A program made the translations under genes and the position numbers. DNA of 64,000 nucleotides, taken from assembly GCA_910589415.1 (NCBI GenBank), contig OU342634.1, positions 19,031,144-19,095,143 of the forward strand. The letters are read 5' to 3'. Source of the DNA: Malachius bipustulatus. Its lineage: Eukaryota; Arthropoda; Insecta; Coleoptera; Melyridae. The notes under the pieces are model-generated. The model was not told where the DNA came from and made no database searches. It worked only from the letters and a program-made list of their open reading frames with translations. Below are positions 62,010-64,000 of the stretch, one piece after another; position 1 is the first letter of the stretch; each line of letters opens with the position of its first letter.

Positions 62010-63111
62010 ATTCAACTAAACTTCCATTAGAAGCAGCATCTTTATGGCTTAGAGAAAATAAACTAAGACTGAATTTAACAAAAACCGAGTTGATTGACTT
62101 CCATTCTTGCCGTTCTCGCCTTCCTCCTTTACCGCCCATCCCAACCGTTAGTACTGAGATCTCTCCTACGCGGGTTGTGAAATTCTTGGGCTTTTACATC
62201 GATCAAAACTTGAACTGGCTGACTCACACTGACCACTTGTGCCGACGCCTTGCTAGCTCCTGCTTCCTTCTGAAACAACTCCAACACACTGTGTCTCATG
62301 ACGTTCTTCTCTCCGCATACTACGGACATTTTTACAGTCACATCTCCTATGGTCTGGCCGTATGGGGCGGATCACAGAGTTCTTTACGCAGAGTTTTTCT
62401 TCTGCAGAAGAGAGCTATCAGGATACTGGCAGGCTTGTCCATAGATCAGTCCTGTAGGGGTCACTTCAGGCGTCTCGGTCTCCTCACGTTGCCTGCTGTT
62501 TATGTCTTCTCTCTTCTCAAACTGATTTACAAACATCAAGCCAAACTTGATCGTTTCCGATTCACACACCATTATCAGACCAGGCTTAATCTTTTCAAAC
62601 TACCAACTCACCATCTCACTTCCACCGAAAGGACATTCACGTACACGGCCATAAAATTCCTTAATCACTTCAGGATAGACCCCGCAACCTTTGGATTCTC
62701 TCAGTTCAAGGCACATCTCCGAAGTTATCTCACAGACCTGGAACCCTATTCTACCATGGATATTCTGTCTTCCCCCCCCCCCCCCCCTCCACACCCTTAT
62801 TCATTCATTAACCTAGCACCTTGTCACTAGGATATGTATAATTGTAAATTTGTAAACGACAATGTAGTGTATACAATGACTAGCATTAGATTCTGGAAAT
62901 TTTCCTTTATTTGTTCTTCTCAATTTTCTCTGATGCATTTGTGATTGTGATCAATGTGTTATAATGCCAATCGCTTGCGTATGACCTTTTGATTACGCAG
63001 GCGAATTTATGTGTACTACTGCGGTTTGTTCTTTGTTTGTGAATTATTATCATCGCTTACAACGCTATTGTACTAATCAATGATTGTTGAATTTAATGGT
63101 ACAATAAAGAG

Positions 63112-63141
<30 letters not shown>
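62010..63141 (+). mobile_element. 5'-truncated non-LTR retrotransposon (LINE), 3' end
   Basis: The frame from about 62030 to 62830 reads as the C-terminal part of a LINE reverse transcriptase and the following region. KLRLNLTKTELIDFH, VVKFLGFYIDQNLNW and SYGLAVWGGS are typical of Jockey/CR1-like elements. The frame is intact to its stop. The catalytic FADD box is missing because the 5' end is cut. A run of 16 C lies at 62772-62787. AATAAA is followed by a (TTA)n tail at about 63115-63141, the usual 3' end. Confidence 0.85.
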
Positions 63142-63142
<1 letters not shown>

Positions 63143-63178
63143 CTAATCAAATAACTTTTACTTAAATAATTAAATAAC

Positions 63179-63395
63179 GGCCAATATTATAAACGCTGGT
63201 TAAGTTAACTGGCAGATTTCTGTGCCCGATTTTGAAGCTAATATTGACCTCGAATAACTTTTATTAACATTTTTGTAATCCCTTTTATGCCAAGAGTAAT
63301 TAAATTGCAATAATTTCGACCTATAGTCTATATCTTCTCCAGAAACGACCACAGAAATCGGCCAGTTAACTTAACCAGCGTTTATAATATTGGCC
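63179..63395. mobile_element. MITE family B, copy 2
   Basis: The terminal inverted repeats GGCCAATATTATAAACGCTG and CAGCG-type mirror TTTATAATATTGGCC bracket 217 bp. GGCAGATTTCTGTGCCCG, GAAGCTAATATTGAC and TTTTATTAACATTTTTGTAA are shared with copy 1 at 48311. It lies in the loop of the foldback, just after the LINE tail. Confidence 0.75.
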
Positions 63396-63853
63396 GTAAC
63401 AGAAATAAACAACACCTAACTAATGTAACAATTGTCAGTAACCATAGAGTCAGTGGCGTCAATTTTTTTTTTTTAAAGGGGCGATGACACACCTATATCT
63501 CCGCCGCTGGTTTTCGCAATTTATCACCATAAGCCGTAAATCATGAAAGATACTTAGCTCATGCTACGTGCCAAATTTAAATTTTTTTAAAGCAGCCGTT
63601 TTGACAATATTAACAAAACATTATTTTTTTTTCCAAAACTTCAACGCCCTGTATCTTGAAAAGGAAGCTTTCCCGGCTATAAGTGTATTAGAAAAACTGG
63701 CATTATTTTAACGTTATCTATCGTTTGGTAAAGTCCTGACGTTTTAAGTTGGACCACCCTGTATACTGCTCCACTGATTTTATAGTTTCCTATGTTGAAC
63801 ATTTCTTTTGCAACATCTTTCCACAATATTGTTTTTTTATTTTTTATGAATTG

Positions 63854-64000
63854 AACTGATCATCCAATTCAAATCTAATCTGTAATAGGCTTTTTATGGA
63901 ACTATTACTCCACTGAAATTCCTTGGAGCCTACAAAATACTTAAATTAAATATGTTTACAAAAGGGGGCTTACTTTTGTTTTGGCTATTTATAAGTACAT
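63854..64000. other. end of window, nothing recognised
   Basis: AT-rich. It might contain an earlier exon of the Myb/SANT-like gene, but the frame meets a stop just above 63853. Confidence 0.3.

Larger units (their letters stand above)
61572..63761. mobile_element. foldback element containing a LINE fragment and a MITE
   Basis: The ends CAGGGTGGTCCAACTTAAAA and TTTTAAGTTGGACCACCCTG are flanked by TA. The arms are 61572 to about 61888 and 63443-63761, including GCGGCGGAGATATGGGTGTG in the left arm. The loop has been filled by a 5'-truncated LINE and by MITE B copy 2. Confidence 0.88.
61187..63853 (-). pseudogene. Myb/SANT-like DNA-binding protein, interrupted by transposons and a frameshift
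   Basis: Read on the minus strand, the first part (63853-63762) encodes KNKKTILWKDVAKEMFNIG and ends GNYKISGA. The sequence continues at 61571 with CDAKFRNMLCTFRKIKDKL, NQKWQYFDAFDEHFG and an acidic Ser-rich stretch. This is the trihelix Myb/SANT-like domain found in many insect regulators and in Harbinger-type transposon proteins. A 2.19 kb foldback (61572-63761) lies between the two parts, at a TA. A stop follows a run of seven T near 61315. Beyond it another frame continues with charged, lysine-rich sequence to 61187, so the frame appears shifted by one base there. The N-terminus is incomplete. It could be a host gene or a former transposon gene. Confidence 0.7.

Noticed and set aside
62129..62794. 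Minus-strand frames over the LINE
   Set aside because: They are shadows of the reverse-transcriptase frame on the plus strand.

Overview
The window is animal nuclear DNA, most likely from an insect. It is AT-rich, its genes have short GT-AG introns and metazoan proteins, and the spaces between genes are full of small inverted-repeat transposons. I see no bacterial operons, tRNAs, rRNAs or CRISPR arrays. The order of insect cannot be fixed from the sequence alone.

Five kinds of gene can be supported. (1) Four or more minus-strand exons of an unrecognised gene lie scattered between 1028 and 12581. (2) A complete five-exon soluble adenylyl cyclase (ADCY10 type) of 1601 residues lies at 18289-24273. 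(3) Three minus-strand genes for small secreted four-cysteine proteins form a diverged tandem family at 27118-40481. Each has a short signal-peptide exon and one main exon. (4) A compact housekeeping block at 42226-51822 holds NUDT14-type UDP-sugar pyrophosphatase (+), the delta subunit of translation factor eIF2B (-, convergent with it) and the mitochondrial ribosome-associated GTPase GUF1 (+). (5) A broken Myb/SANT-like gene at 61187-63853 (-) is interrupted by transposons.

Mobile DNA makes up much of the rest. The largest element is an LTR retrotransposon at 52683-58860. It has two nearly identical 2.37 kb LTRs, an ATAC target duplication and a 1.4 kb interior that carries only a broken gag. 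A second group is foldback (hairpin) elements whose ends read CAGGGTG or a variant and which are flanked by TA. They occur intact, nested, and as single arms. One sits inside the coding sequence of the Myb/SANT-like gene and shows directly that insertion was at a TA dinucleotide. At 14972-17155 at least three elements are nested inside one foldback. A 5'-truncated LINE, a TTAA-flanked piggyBac-like MITE, two smaller MITE families and several tandem repeats complete the picture.

The genes share no obvious pathway. The host genes with known functions concern cAMP signalling, nucleotide-sugar housekeeping, and cytosolic and mitochondrial translation.
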